DNA of 64,000 nucleotides from Hermodice carunculata (GCA_964020975.1 OZ026619.1:95464804-95528803); one strand, 5' to 3'; positions 51,461 to 64,000 are shown, counted from the first letter of the stretch. Translations and numbers: made by a program. The notes: generated from the letters alone by a model not told the origin.

Positions 51461-53975
51461 AACTGGGGTTCCAATATTAGCTGATAGGCTTTAGCAAACT
51501 GGTGCTGTCGTAACGAAGTATGAACATTTGTATGGATTAATGGTTGTTGCAACTTGATTGACTTTTTACTCATAAATTCTTTCGGAAGAACATGCAGGCA
51601 ATGATATGGAGGCGGGGGGGGGGGGGATCATGACTATCCTATTTTGTATCTTGTAAAATAAAATGGCATCATACAACTTTATTCGGGTTTGAAGGGAATG
51701 CCAGCCTATCATTATCCTGGCAACCTCCTGCAGGGAAAGGCCAGCCTCCAAAATCCCAATAATTCAGACAGTTGCGAGTGCCCCGTATGCCCTGGCATTG
51801 TCGATTCACAGTGACCCGAGTAGTGCCATGGCCCCTTTATAAAGCACATAGGCACCTTAATACCAGACACACTTTTCACATCTCTCTGTCTTGTTGTCAG
51901 GACATTTTGTGCGTGTTTGACTCCTCATGCATACCCTAAGCTATCCTGTTGATGTTACATAATATATCAAGGTGACACCTATATTTTCCATATAAAGGCA
52001 TATTTGGAGCGGCCCGTGTTAAACCAATGGGGATGGTATCTTGGTAGCTATTGTCTTGTTTTCAGGACTTTTTTTTGTGTGTGGCTGCTCAGGCATACCC
52101 AGAGTTATCCTGTAGATGTTACATAATGTTAACCCATATTTTCCAAATAAAGGCATATTTAGAGTGGCCCATAGTCAACCAACAGAGGTAGCACGTTTTT
52201 TTCCCCAGCAGCATATATTTCTGGTTGAGAAGTACACAGAAGAAGTGGCACTCCTGCTGCTGTTTGTGTAACTGTTGCACATCAGTGAACTCTGGATTAT
52301 TGACAAATAATACTTAAAGGTGCCATATGTAAGAAATGGACGACTCTGTCGGTACAATCTGTAATAACGGCCATATTTTAACAACTTTATTGTAATTTTT
52401 GAAACAAAACTCTGACAGAAAGCCACATGTCATACATATACGTCACAATTTAAAAGTTGCTATTTGAAACGGGGGGGGGGGGAGGGTTCTCCCGTGTAGG
52501 ATTGTACTGGGTATGTGCCGCGGCAAAGGCCCTGTTTTCATTACTCTCGGGATTAGAAAAGCTCCCTAAAATATACACAGATGGGGGGTAACAATTATTT
52601 GAGTGAACTGGAGATATAGGATATGATTAGTAAGTTCTTGGGGGGGGGGTATTTTTTGGGATGTAAGAATATGCTAAACTTGTATAAAATGTTGGTCTCC
52701 AGAATGCACCAGGATGCACCAATGCAGCACTCCTTTCAACACATAACAGGTGTAAGAAAAGGTACCTTTTTGCATCTGATGTAGGATTAAGATAGTGTAT
52801 AAAAATGCCCCCCCCCTCATGTTGAGTATGTGCCCCCCCCCCAGGATTTAAAAGTACCAGCTTATCTGCCAACTTGATATTTCTAGTTTACAAAAAATGT
52901 ATGAATTTTTGATAAAATCAACAGGTTATAGCAAATTTAATATCACGGCTCAGCATGGCAGATGTCTGCCGCTTCCAATAATTTGTGATATGTCTTCAAT
53001 AGGTTTATTCTAATAGCACCCCCTCCTCCCATCTACTTTGATGTTATTTCTAGGATGCAATTGGAATTTCTTCTAGGAAAAATTGTAATGATATGGAAAA
53101 TGTATTATACCAAAATACAATTAAACACACTCAACTAAACAATTATACTTTAAAGGCATATTTTCTGATATGTAACAGAGAAGAATTGATTACAGCAAAT
53201 GTTTTTCAAAGCTTTGCACCCCAGTTTGACAGATATCTAGCTCAGATAATCACAATATTGATATGTTATTCTTGATTTTATTTTGATATTAATGCGACAT
53301 AAATATCTCTACATATATTGTAGCTGCAGCAACAAAAAAATGCGTTTTGCGTTATGTATTGACGCAACTGATCAGACCAGGTTGGGTACAGATGACTGAG
53401 GTCGTCATTCTGTTGAGCCAGAAGGCTGAGCAGGTGGAAATAATGATCATTTGTTGTCTGTGTGTTAACACGTGTGCAGAGGTACCTTGTGTACAGCCAG
53501 TTGTTAATGTCTACTGACGCTTCTACCACATAAATGATAACATGGTTGACAGAACAGCCTGTGGTTAGGTGTCTGAACCGTATACATCCCCCATGATTTT
53601 TGAAGAGGGTTTGCTGAATGGCTCATTGACAAAAGACACCAGCGGGTATTTACAGCCGTATTGCTTTGCTACTTTTAAATAAAGTGTCTCTTACTGATCA
53701 TTAAGACACTTTTAAAACACCGGTATACTAAGGCAACAAAGTAATCCACTGCATAATATATTTACATCAACATGTGTCAGTGATCCATATGTTATTTCAC
53801 AAAATTGTTGTAAATCAGGCAATGGCACTTCTATCACATATTGAACGTTTTGGAAAGACTGAGTGAAGCTATATTCCCAACACGTCTAGATCTGAAGAAA
53901 ATCTAGTTTGGAGAAAATGTTAAAATTTTAAAATTTAAAAACATACCATTTTTTTTTAAAACTCGCAGCACTACC
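51461..53975. other. Non-coding sequence with G-runs and a duplication
   Basis: Includes the tandem pair at 51882-52185 and poly-G/poly-C runs near 51607, 52468, 52640, 52805 and 52836. No gene supported. Confidence 0.4.
51882..52185. repeat. Tandem duplication, about 155-bp period
   Basis: Both units carry TGTCTTGTT.TCAGGAC, a CAT/GCATACCC word, TATCCTGT.GATGTTACATAAT, CATATTTTCCA and AAAGGCATATTT.GAG.GGCCC in order. Confidence 0.8.
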
Positions 53976-54300
53976 TGTTCAACAATTCGAAGTCCACGGG
54001 CCCAGGATACCCAGAAGTGCTACAGCGCAATTTCAAAGCAACTGGCAACATAGTTTCAGAGATTTTTTTGTTAGAAAGCAAAAATCACCAGGCAATTAAA
54101 AAAAAAATGGAAAAACCTATTGGGGTGTTACCAATTTAACACAAATAGTAGAAAAACACTTACAATTCACCTCCACCAACTTTGAAAAGGACCCAGCCGA
54201 TGGTTTTTGAGCAGTGGAAATGTTATTGTGAACAGATGGATGGAGGGCAGACCACCACCAGTACTATCAGGTTTCCTGACTGACAAATCACCGAAGTATA
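53976..54300 (-). repeat. Modular repeat copy, reverse strand
   Basis: Read on the minus strand: TTGTCAGTCAGGAAACC, a GGTCTGCCCTCCATCC tract, AACCATCGGCTGGGTCC, then AAGTTGGTGGAGGTGAATTG, and blocks ending in GGTATCCTGGGCCCG. The order agrees with the family at 566-1715. Confidence 0.6.
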
Positions 54301-56639
54301 TGAAAATTTTTATTTCATTAATTAAATATGCCGTTCACCAAATTGGCAATGGCTATTGTCATTCGCATGTTTTGGTTTGCAACTAGCGCAAAAAGGGGAA
54401 ATGTCCAAATCATTCGCTTTTGGGAATAATGTTCAAGCAGTACGTGATGATATGAGATTCCATCAACACTCAGACAATCTGTTCACCATGATAATTTACA
54501 ATACAATGCACATGATTAAGGAGGGACACTGTCCATTGTGATCAGAAATATTCAAAGTTCACTGAAAAAGTAACAAATACACTGACCAGACAGAACTCTA
54601 TTGATGACTGGTCAGGATATAAAGCGGTATGGAAAGAGAGAAGAATAACCGATATCATTCCAATACTAGCTTTCAATAGAACGTAATTTTGATCTGCGAC
54701 CATCTAATAAAAGCTTTAAGAATAAAGCGCCATCCTTATCTCCTGAAGTAAAGGAATATTTAGGTTGGTGCTTGACCTAAGGTTGAAAAGTTCAGAGAAA
54801 TTTCACATTAACCTCTTAAATTGCTCTCTCTCTTCTATCTCTGTGTCTGTCTCTCTCCTAGAAAAAATTACCCCAGCTTTCCACGGTAAGTCAGCAGACC
54901 GTTGGTTCTTATTTGCTTTAAAAGTTGGCGTGTTGCCATGAGAATAAGTTATACATCGCTCTTCCATTTCTATTTTGATTGACATTTTGACATCCCCAAA
55001 AGGGTTAAAGACTCACGATAAGCACTTCCTTACTGGATGCTGTCTCTCTCCTTTCTAGATTGATATGCTGGGAATTTTGAACTCCTACCTTTTAAAAACA
55101 ATGGGCCACAAGGCAGCATAATAGTTTCACACAATTATTAATTTTGATTTAGGCAGTCTCCTCGTGGAGAAATTACAGCAGTTTTTATACATCTTTTCTA
55201 TACTTACTTTTACATATATGTCAAACTTTGCCACATAAAATTGACCCTTGATATTAAGTACCCCAACATAGTGAGAATTTGGACAAGACAAAACCAGGGC
55301 AGATCGTCTTAACTCCACCCATTCATCTAGGATCACGGGTACAAGAGTTGCACTGGTACAAAGGGAGACACCGTTACAAGCTATTCTACTTTGCAGATCA
55401 TGGCTATGCAGATTAAGAAAACAGTTCTTAGATTGACTCTTATTGGTCTGATATTTGCATGAAATGCAACTTTATGGCCAATGTGTTGCTTATATGTGCA
55501 ATCCTGTCACTGTTTAATCAACATTCAGAGGATTGGTGGATCGACAGGTTGAATGGCTGATTGTAGTTGGAGGAAAGTACATAGATTTTCCTACACTAAT
55601 CTGTGTTTTAACACGATCCATAACGACTCTGAGTAAAAAGAAAACACGGTTGATTGAGCCCTCTCTCTCGCCCTCAAGATTGAGCTTTAGTTTCTTACGA
55701 TAGAAATACTCCATCGTAGAAGCTGTATGAAAATGCAGTAATTAAATCAGACTGTTTTAAAATTTGTTAGTTGGCTTATGAATTGTCTTGAGTAAAGAAT
55801 ATTGTATTTCAAAGATGACAGGATCGATTTGAACCACTGTGTGATTGTTGTAAATATAAATGTTAAGAAGTTTGGACAAAGTTATCGCTGTGCTGCCGTG
55901 TCTAGCCACTTAAGCTTAATTCGGTTGTTCTACATGTATGGATCGTGCAGGTGATGAAGGCTACCAGTGCAGGGGAAATAGTGCATAGTGCTCACATAGT
56001 ACAGATTTAACAGGTTATTGGCTGAAATAACTGAACCATAGAATGGGCAATTATCTGTGTGATATACCTGTAGAAAATAGGTTTGGAATAAACTAGTGAG
56101 TTACAGCTTGTTGGTGTGTTCAGAAACGGAGAAATCATGCCAAACGTGAAGCGGGATTGTGATCCAGATGTGAGCTTCGTTTCAAACCTTTCTTATTCTA
56201 GGCCTATGCAGGCGCTCCATATGTGACGACGTTGTGGTTTTAGGCCCATCCGCCACCATCTTATTAACACAAACAATTGACTGCACAGATGAATACACAA
56301 TATTTTATTGCAGATATGGCCCTATGTGGGTCATTGAACGCATAGATGTTTCAGGTCCAACCTCTTTACCCACTCCTCCCCTCCCACATACCCCCGCGTA
56401 CATTTGCACGGAAGCTTGACTGACTGAACGTTACGAGCGCCTGTGCCACTGTGGTCCCTGCAACCAAGGATGTGACAACATACATGTACTCATGCTGAAA
56501 ACAGCTAGCTTAAAGCAATGTCCAGCAAGTGAAGGTTTTAAGATTTTGCCAACAGAAAAGGAACCCCCAAAACAATCTAAACATTTCAGAAACACTGCAG
56601 CGTGACCAACAAAATCAGTAAAGCCGTAAAGGCCCACAC
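54301..56639. other. Intergenic sequence, no gene seen
   Basis: About 2.3 kb with short open frames only and no domain, exon pattern or repeat edge I can support. Confidence 0.4.
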
Positions 56640-56960
56640 AAAGTGCACACCTACCAAGTTTGAAGTGGATATGCCACGGTGTTGGAGAAGAAATCGAAAA
56701 TGTGACTTACCATTGGCATTGCAATCTCCATTGACTTGCATTGTAATCAGTGGGACTGTATGCGCATATTGACCAATATGTACTGAAATTGAAAAAATCT
56801 TTAAACTGAGAGATGCAGAACATCATACCACGTGAATAAATTACTAGTAGTTTGAACCTACCTCAAGCTATATTTGCACCTGGTAAACAAAGTAAGGTCT
56901 AGGGGTCCGCCGAAGTGTTTCTATGCGGTTTAGAATCAATTGGTTGGTGTTCTCTTTGGA
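56640..56960 (-). repeat. Modular repeat copy, reverse strand
   Basis: The minus strand reads linker text with ACAATGCAAGTCAATGGAGA, then ACATTTTCGATTTCTTCTCC, CACCGTGGCATATCCACTTC and AAACTTGGTAGGTGTGCAC, the same block order as in the arrays at the left of the window. Confidence 0.65.
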
Positions 56961-58166
56961 GACGATTTTAAAGACTATTTCAAAATATGAACAAAAAAGA
57001 GCTATAGCTCATTTGTTGGAAAAATGTGAGAAAGTTGTTTCTGACCTGACGACATTAAATGGTTAATTTGAAGCCACAAAGACACAAACCCCCTAGCACG
57101 ACAGAATGACAACATGAAATCCGATATAGAGTATTCAAGGGGCTGAAACAATCCTGATGATCGTGACTGCATGTTACATTTCCCGATAAATTGAACGGAT
57201 GCAGCGTTTGCAATATAAGAGCCTCAAACATGAGTACAAATAGCATACTTCCTGTGTGTGACTATTGTGACCTGAAGAAGTGGTGACAAGCTGGGACTGA
57301 ACGTAAAGCCAGTGTTACTAAGTATCTAGAAAGTTACCCGATGGTTCATTTCTAAAATATTTACTCATGGTACCGTTTTGTAACTTGTAACATCATCTTG
57401 AATACATTTTACTGTTGATTTACATAATTATTGACTCAATGTGGGGACCATTGGCTGACCCCACATGCTGCATTTTTAAAAACTATCGTGCAGGCAATTT
57501 CAGGCTACTGTGTCATTGTTGGTGTACATTAGGCCATTTCATTCCATAAGGTGGTTAGGTAACTTGTAAAAAACAAACAAACAAACCCGATATTTTGGCA
57601 TACTCTTGCTGCATTACTTTTAGGTAATGCTATGCTGTACTTGTTATCCCAGAACGACCAAATTTAGCTACTGAGTGAGTGATGCTGGCTACTGTGTCCT
57701 TGTTGATAAGGCATAAAGTTTTTCAAAATATTTTCATTATTGCTTATTCATTGACATAGCATCATGCTGCACCCATATCTTTAAGTTTAAAACACTAGCA
57801 TTTTTGGCGGATTATGTGGTTTGGACTTAATTTGATGGTGGTGTCAGGCAGGCCTCACACTCTAGTCTAGGCCTACGACCCGACTGTCGGCGACAAGCAG
57901 TCGTGCGTCGAGAGAACTCCAGACTGCTTCCCGACTAAAAACTAATAGCCGCACACTACAAGACGATTCGCGTAATTTGGTCGTGATTTACATGAGCTTT
58001 ATCATTAGTTTAAGGCACCTAAATAAAGTCGACAATGTCTAGGCCTACCAAGCTTCCGACAAATATCAGTCACTTAGGAGCGCAGGGAGTTGCTTTGAAA
58101 GTGCATTTTTCTGCTTTTCAGCGATCTCCAACTCCCGCGGCCATCCGCTGATTCATAAATGTCAGA
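56961..58166. other. Intergenic sequence
   Basis: A short hairpin TGTGGGG...CCCCACA lies near 57440-57472. GC-richer, TAGGCCTA-bearing sequence lies around 57840-58010. No gene supported. Confidence 0.4.
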
Positions 58167-58448
58167 CTAACAGATCCTATCCGTTATTAAATTCAGGTAA
58201 GCATCAAAAACTCCTTCCTTCCTTCGTTTCCTTTTCAAGGCCAAACATTTCAGGATGGAATCTCTGCCATAAATCACGGCCGAAAACATGATGGTATAAA
58301 TCCCAGCCAATGAGTAAGAATAAATTCTATGATGCAAACTATGGCCAAAAATGTGAACAATTATGCAACAGCAAGCCGAAATCAACAGCACGCCATATGC
58401 AACATTCTCCAGGTAAATTCTTCTTTTCAGCCGATAGACCTCTAACAT
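58167..58448 (-). CDS. Possible small two-helix membrane protein (weak)
   Basis: From ATG at 58448 the minus strand encodes about 93 residues: MLEVYRLKRRIYLENVAYGV, a hydrophobic stretch LLISACCCIIVHIFG, a second one YSLAGIYTIMFSAVIYG, and a basic tail LKRKRRKEG, ending with TAA/TAG-type stop at 58167. The plan (basic start, two helices, basic tail) looks protein-like, but another minus frame and a plus frame are also open here. There is no recognised family, no splice evidence and no usage test. It may be chance in a GC-richer region. An AATGCTCGC triplet repeat lies nearby at about 58530. Confidence 0.2.
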   Translation of the reverse strand: MLEVYRLKRRIYLENVAYGVLLISACCCIIVHIFGHSLHHRIYSYSLAGIYTIMFSAVIYGRDSILKCLALKRKRRKEGVFDAYLNLITDRIC

Positions 58449-58930
58449 CTGTCCAAAACACTCCACAGACTATGTCTTCATCGTTTGTCCCAGTTGGCGT
58501 AGCAGGTAGCCATCGCCCCGTTCCTTCGGGCAATGCTCGCAATGCTCGCAATGCTGCCGTCAGTGATGGGACCAATCTGACGGCGGAACTCCACGTGTGC
58601 ATACTTTGGAATGTTTGCTGGTACAACATTCCAAGGCAACGTGACTTTCCAATTCTCCTCTCCACCAAATTAATTTTGTATAGAAATAATAAAAAAGTGT
58701 CTTTTCGTCGAGAATTTTGCCTGAAGCGACGGCCATTCCAAAAAAATGCACAAATAGGCATGTGGTCGACCGCTTTTCTTTGTTGTTTAAATTTTAAATT
58801 CAGACGCGCGGCATGACTGCGTCAAAGTCCCATGTAATGCAGTGAAATAAAATGTTACAAATGATATAATTTTTTTTCTTTCTTTCTTGAAGGACCGTAG
58901 GGGATAAATACAAAATAACCTCATCGTAAT

Positions 58931-59053
58931 CTGTCTGAACCGAATTCCCCTCGTTGTTTGCCTGCCGGCGCGCTTGATCACACGCGCGCTTCTCGCTTGG
59001 GTGATCAGGCGAGCAAAGCAGGCAAACAAATCGGGGCATTCGGTTTGTGTCAG
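58931..59053. repeat. Long palindrome A
   Basis: The left arm ACCGAATTCCCCTCGTTGTT and GTTTGCCTGCCGGCGCGCTT faces a right arm containing GATCAGGCGAGCAAAGCAGG and AAACAAATCGGGGCATTCGG. The arms are about 50 bases, most positions pairing, around a short CG-rich centre near 58985-58999. Confidence 0.8.
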
Positions 59054-59203
59054 GCAAGGAACGCGGTGCTGGTCCATATGCGTTTTGCTGGACCTGCAAG
59101 ATAAATCAAAGGACAGGACACGTTCGGCTGCGCCTCACGTGTCCTTTGATTCACCGAGCAGGTTCAGCAAAAAGCCAATGGACCTCCACCAAGTTCCTTA
59201 CTC
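59054..59203. repeat. Long palindrome B (foldback MITE)
   Basis: The left arm AAGGAACGCGGTGCTGGTCC, CGTTTTGCTGGACCTGC, ATCAAAGGACA faces TGTCCTTTGATTCACCGAGC, GGTTCAGCAAAAAGCC, GGACCTCCACCAAGTTCCTT. The arms are about 64 bases. Its left arm is shared with the fragment at 11149-11213, showing that it is a mobile family. Confidence 0.85.
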
Positions 59204-60272
59204 ATCTTAATGAACATTTCTATTGTTTGATCTAACTTAACGTCCAACTTATCATCGTATTTGCATTGTGCATACAAACATTTTGATTGAAATTCACAAA
59301 GGTGCTACATAGAACTATTTTTCATTCCCAATTCACTCGCATGTGGCAATGCGTAATATCGTCCTGTTCACAAGCAACACAGAATCCATCCACCAGCAAT
59401 GTAGCAATGTGTGATGCATTCAACATGTTGAACACAAACAGAACCGTCAGCTCTGCATATCAGCCGTGTCAGACTAGTGGCTAGGAGAATACACGACAGG
59501 TAGACAGGTCAGGAAAAACAGCCGCGGCTCAAATCCCCTTCTTGCTTTCGTAATTTTTTTTCGATAAAAGTGTAAGGAACATCGCAAAATTTCATTCCGT
59601 CATTTCTGGTCTGCAAAAGTTGTACCCCTAAAATAGTAAGTCATCAGTTTGTGTGGGAGGTCCACCTTCGTGGAAGTTTGGGATTTGGGAGGGGGTTTGC
59701 AGGTAGGAGCTTTTTGGAAAAAAGAAACAAAATAGTGCGTTGTGGTGAGTGTTTGGGCCAATTTTTGTCCATAAAGCTATACCAAACCCAACTCAAATTA
59801 GAGAGTTGCTAAATGAATATACCGTTTATTTTAAGGTATTCATGCAATAGACACGGGCTTCAGGTGGCCGATGGAAAGTTCAAGTCACCAGAAAGGTCAT
59901 TGGTTTTGATGGTTCACAAAATATTTACTGTTCAGAAAATCGTATAAAAAGTGTGTATTTTAGAATTGTCTGGATCTACACATGACCACATGTAGCAGGG
60001 AATATATGTTTTAAGTGTGGTCAATATTTTGATGAAAAATGGAACCTCGTCTTGTCATGTTTATAAATGTCACTTGAAAAATGTACTTTTCTTGTTAGCC
60101 AGAAAGTTTTATTTTTTGTCCAGTGTGTTTAAAACTTGTAAAATCAAAAGATTAATCTGTTTTAAACTTGTAAAATCAAAAGTTTATTCTATCTACCATG
60201 GTCCGACCTTTCAATTTTCGATTTTGCTCTTTGTACATTGCGATTAAACTTCTGTTATCAAAAGTTTTTCTT
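59204..60272. other. Intergenic sequence, no gene seen
   Basis: A local repeat TTTAAAACTTGTAAAATCAAAAG occurs twice near 60130-60180 (in two close variants). Nothing else supportable. Confidence 0.4.
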
Positions 60273-61193
<921 letters not shown>

Positions 61194-61376
61194 CAGTGGT
61201 ACCTGTCTTGAGAGACCTCTCCAATGAGAGACCGCATATATTTTTAAGACCGCTCTCTCAGAACACTGCTTTTCCATGTTATTATACCTCTAAAGAAAGA
61301 CCACCTGTTTTGAGAGACCACATTTTCACCTGCCCTAGGGGCGGTCTCTCAAGACAGGGACCACTGTATATTTTGC
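61194..61376. repeat. MITE with CAGTGG ends and TA target duplication
   Basis: The ends CAGTGGTACCTGTCTTGAGA and the reverse complement CAGTGGTCCCTGTCTTGAGA agree at 23 of 24 bases. TA lies on both flanks (61192-61193 and 61377-61378). It is 183 bp and non-coding, with several degenerate GAGAGACC words inside. The TA duplication suits a Tc1/mariner-type non-autonomous element; that assignment is inference. Confidence 0.85.
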
Positions 61377-61684
61377 CATTGAAGATAATTCTGGCTATCC
61401 ACCTGCCAAGAAAGCAATAATGATATTTAGTTTCTTGTGGCATGTCATGTTTTCGCACAGGAAATGCTGATACTGTGGAAAAGGCACGTTCTATTACCTC
61501 GCACATTCACTGGTTTTGATGATGGTTGGTTGGTGAAAATGCCATGTGACGCTTATTGGTGCAGCCCAGCTCTAAAATTGACCCCGAGGGCATTGGCACG
61601 CTTTTGCTGTCAGGTTGTTTACTCCGTATTGTCTTAAATTTTAGGTGACTTTGTTTTATCGGACTACTTGCAGTAGATGTTAAT

Positions 61685-61899
61685 TTCTTCTTCTTTTTCT
61701 TCTTCTTCTTCTTCTTCTTCTTCTTCTTCTTCTTCTTCTTCTTCTTCTTCTTCTTCTTCTTCTTCTTCTTCTTCTTCTTCTTCTTCTTCTTCTTCTTCTC
61801 CTCCTCCTCCTCCTCCTCCTCCTCCTCCTCCTCCTCCTCCTCCTCCTTCTTCTTCTTCTTCTTCTTCTTCTTCTTCTTCTTCTTCTTCTTCTTCTTCTT
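61685..61899. repeat. (TTC)n-(TCC)n-(TTC)n mirror repeat
   Basis: About 215 bases, all pyrimidine on the plus strand after the first few bases: a long TTC block, about 45 bases of TCC, then TTC again. The poly-Ser, poly-Lys and poly-Glu open frames here are artefacts. Homopurine-homopyrimidine mirror symmetry is the known requirement for intramolecular triplex DNA. Confidence 0.97.
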
Positions 61900-62455
61900 G
61901 CAGCATGCCACTTTCTTTGGTCAGTCCTTCAACACTATTTTCCATCTAAATTTAGGTCTGAAATTGCATGTCCTAGTGTTGTTTTGTCATGTTCGTTTAT
62001 ACCTGCACCGGACGCTGAAGTGGCGAAAGTTTCTGCTGGCTGTCAGCAGAATTTCAAATTGCAGCCATTTTACCTAACACAACAGTTCATTTCATGCATG
62101 GCATCACTCATCTCCCGTCAAACAGAAAATCACACACGGTAATTTTATTATGATGACATAGTGAGTAAATACATTTTTAAAACATATGACTTTTTCCCAT
62201 TCATTCGAAATACACTTTGTTTTACCTGAAAGTTTATTTGTGAGGGATATATATTGTACGCACGAAATATGTAACCACCCATCAAAATAAAAAACACACA
62301 TATACTCCATTTTCAAAAAGGTTTACACACGAATTTTTGGATGTAACTTCAGACACTCTTGAAATTTTCCCAAAAATGTGATCTGTTATTTACATACTAT
62401 GGTCATTATGTAAAAATATTTCATACATTAATGAGTTGGGTTCTGACAACATATT
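61900..62455. other. Unassigned sequence
   Basis: No gene seen. A short inverted CTGCTGGCTGTCAGCAGA occurs near 62031-62050. Confidence 0.4.
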
Positions 62456-62989
62456 TTGGCTCAGCTGACTTGTCAGTCAGCTGAGTTATGGTCCTTTTTC
62501 CGTCGTCGTCTGTTACCAATTTTAGAGCTTTTACTTTCCCCAAACCATTGGCCAGATAAGTTCTTCAAACTTGGTTGGAATCTATCTTCGGTTAGTTTCT
62601 ACCAGTTTTGTTCACACACTCATACACCAGTGATTTTTGGAGTTTTAAAATACATTTATTTTTCATCTCATGGTCAAATCTTAAAATTTCTGCAACCACT
62701 GAGCAGTTGCTTTGAAATGGCTTTTTTCTACAACATGTGATGCACCCATATTTCAGAATTGTTAAACAAAGTTTGTGCATTTTTTGCCATTTTGGACCTA
62801 TCCAAAACTGTTGCGCAAGTTATGCTAAACTTTGGTGGAAATGTACCTTGTCGAAAGAGCAAACATATTTGTTCACCGTTTGGGAATGTCTTTTTTTTTC
62901 TTTTTCTTTTTTAGCGGGAATGGTCATGCGATTTGAGCTATTCGAAACTAATTTTGTCATATAATTGCTCGTATCAAAATTTCTGGTAT
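62456..62989 (+). repeat. Modular repeat copy at the right side
   Basis: It begins TGGCTCAGCTGACTTGTCAG, then a TTTTTCCGTCGTCGTCTG tract, 'CCCCAAACCATTGGCCAGAT', 'TTCAAACTTGGTTGG', 'GTTCACACACTCATACACCA' and 'GTGGAAATGTACCTTGTCG'. This is the same start and block order as the arrays at 566 and 2705. Confidence 0.75.
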
Positions 62990-64000
62990 ATTAGAAAATG
63001 TGAAGGGGTAGCTTTCGGTTCCTGAATATTTGGCCCTCGTACTTAGAGCAACCTGGTGTACTTCAAAAAGTTGAATGAATTTCATCTAACATATAAAACA
63101 ATTCTGTAACATTAATTTTAACCTACACAATTTCCGTGTATTTTTTTCATAAAGTTTAATTTCTGATAGAAAACGCGAGAAAATATTTGTTTGATTCTGT
63201 TTGGCCTGTGAGAATACAACTGCCTTTATTTTGCTGGAAGTTGATGTAAGACAATCCTTTTTATGAATAGCAGAATTAACCCAAACCAATTGCGTCAAAA
63301 TATATTCACTTGTACATTTCAATATCTTAGAAAATGAGGAGGGAGGCGCTTTTCATACCGGAACATATTTGCCCCTATGGCCTAAACAAACTTGCCTACC
63401 TAACAAAATTAAGTAGTTCTGTTATGTACAGTTGAAGAAATATTTGGTACAAACAGCAAAACAGTTGTGTAAGGTTAATTTCAACATACAGCCTTATATA
63501 ATAATGAAATTTACATTCTGATAAAAATGGAACATACTTTAATTCAAGTATGTATTGTTTAGCCTGTAACAATACAACGGGCCTACAATACTTGCCGTTA
63601 TTGTACAGCAAAGTGGAGTAAAATTCAAAAGCTAATGGGCCAAAGATATTTATGAACAATTGAGCTAACCCAAACACTTTTTGGCCAAATAATTACTAAC
63701 TGCTATATTTTCAGCAGAAAATAGAAAGGGGTCCTTTTGGTTTCATAAATATTTGGGCCCTCAAAGACTGAAAAAAAAAAACGTCATGCATCTCTTGAAT
63801 TTGAGTACTTTTTTGCATACAGTCGAAGAAATAACTGATACAAGCAGCAGACAAGTTCTGAAACATTAATTTCATCCACCTCTCTCAGAATAATCATTTC
63901 TGCATTGATTTAACTGCAATGGAAAATTATGACCAATGTTGCTTAAGCTAAAGGGGCAGTGTCTCCAAAAGCAGCTCCCACTGTATTTCATAGCTTACAA
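62990..64000. repeat. Diverged tandem array, about 340-385-bp units, running off the edge
   Basis: Units begin near 62990, 63330 and 63715 with TTAGAAAATG/AGAAAATAG text, then 'TTT(T/C)GGTT...CATAAATATTTG', 'GGCCCT', a GAAGAAAT word, CAACATACA/CTAACATA text, 'CATTAATTT', 'TTTCTGATA' and 'TGTTTGGCCTGTGAGAATAC' or its variant. The third unit is cut by the window end. No coding content. Confidence 0.6.

Noticed and set aside
58310-58816. 168-codon plus frame and an overlapping 140-codon minus frame
   Set aside because: Three frames are open in a GC-richer stretch. Neither of these two shows domain-like or membrane-like order, and only the two-helix frame is kept as a weak call.
61507-61949. Poly-Lys, poly-Glu and poly-Ser frames
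   Set aside because: They are readings of the TTC/TCC simple repeat in different frames.

Overview
The window is animal nuclear DNA: AT-rich, intron-bearing, dense in old transposons, with no operons, Shine-Dalgarno sites, CRISPR arrays, rRNA or recognisable tRNA genes. Frequent AGGCCTA/TAGGCCT words, long (TA)n tracts, long poly-G/poly-C runs, L1/Tx1-like and CR1/Jockey-like LINEs and Ty3/Gypsy remains fit a marine invertebrate. I lean to an ambulacrarian (echinoderm or hemichordate), but that is an impression from style, not proof.

Only one host gene is supported well. It lies on the minus strand at about 6.7-13.9 kb. I infer three coding exons (13873-13875 carrying only the ATG, 11048-11137, 6678-7793) that join in phase 0 to give about 402 residues: an acidic start, an unrecognised central block, a basic cluster like a nuclear localisation signal, an acidic serine patch and a charged probable coiled coil. 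I do not recognise the family. Its putative promoter side (13.9-14.7 kb) holds a CRE-like TGACGTCA and three unrelated long palindromes. A small two-helix reading frame at 58.2 kb is only a weak possibility.

The rest is mostly repeats. 0.5-4.3 kb: arrays of a roughly 500-bp module starting at a CAGCTGAC/GTCAGCTG palindrome, with reverse-strand relatives at 9.7-10.2, 54 and 56.7 kb and a further copy at 62.5 kb. 16.8-24.3 kb: a nearly whole but broken two-ORF L1/Tx1-type LINE with three 78-bp monomers at its 5' end. 25.4-25.8 kb: a CR1-like LINE tail. 26.9-30.1 kb: a broken Ty3/Gypsy fossil cut off at the start of reverse transcriptase. 31.3-32.7 kb: a Jockey-like LINE fragment. 35.1-37.4 kb: a non-coding element marked by TGTCCCG/CGGGACA motifs. 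39.0-40.0 kb: a broken copy of an uncharacterised multi-copy protein family. 47.7-50.6 kb: a CR1-like LINE with a (TA)n expansion inside its reverse transcriptase codons. 51.0-51.5 kb: a second Gypsy fossil piece. 58.9-59.2 kb: two abutting palindromes. 61-64 kb: a TA-flanked MITE, a large TTC/TCC mirror repeat, and a tandem array running off the right edge. At least four MITE families are interspersed.

Beyond the one gene there is no gene network to describe. The element content matters mainly because elements lie in its introns, its apparent 3' UTR and next to one of its splice acceptors. All assignments come from reading translations and repeats by eye; no database or alignment tool was used.
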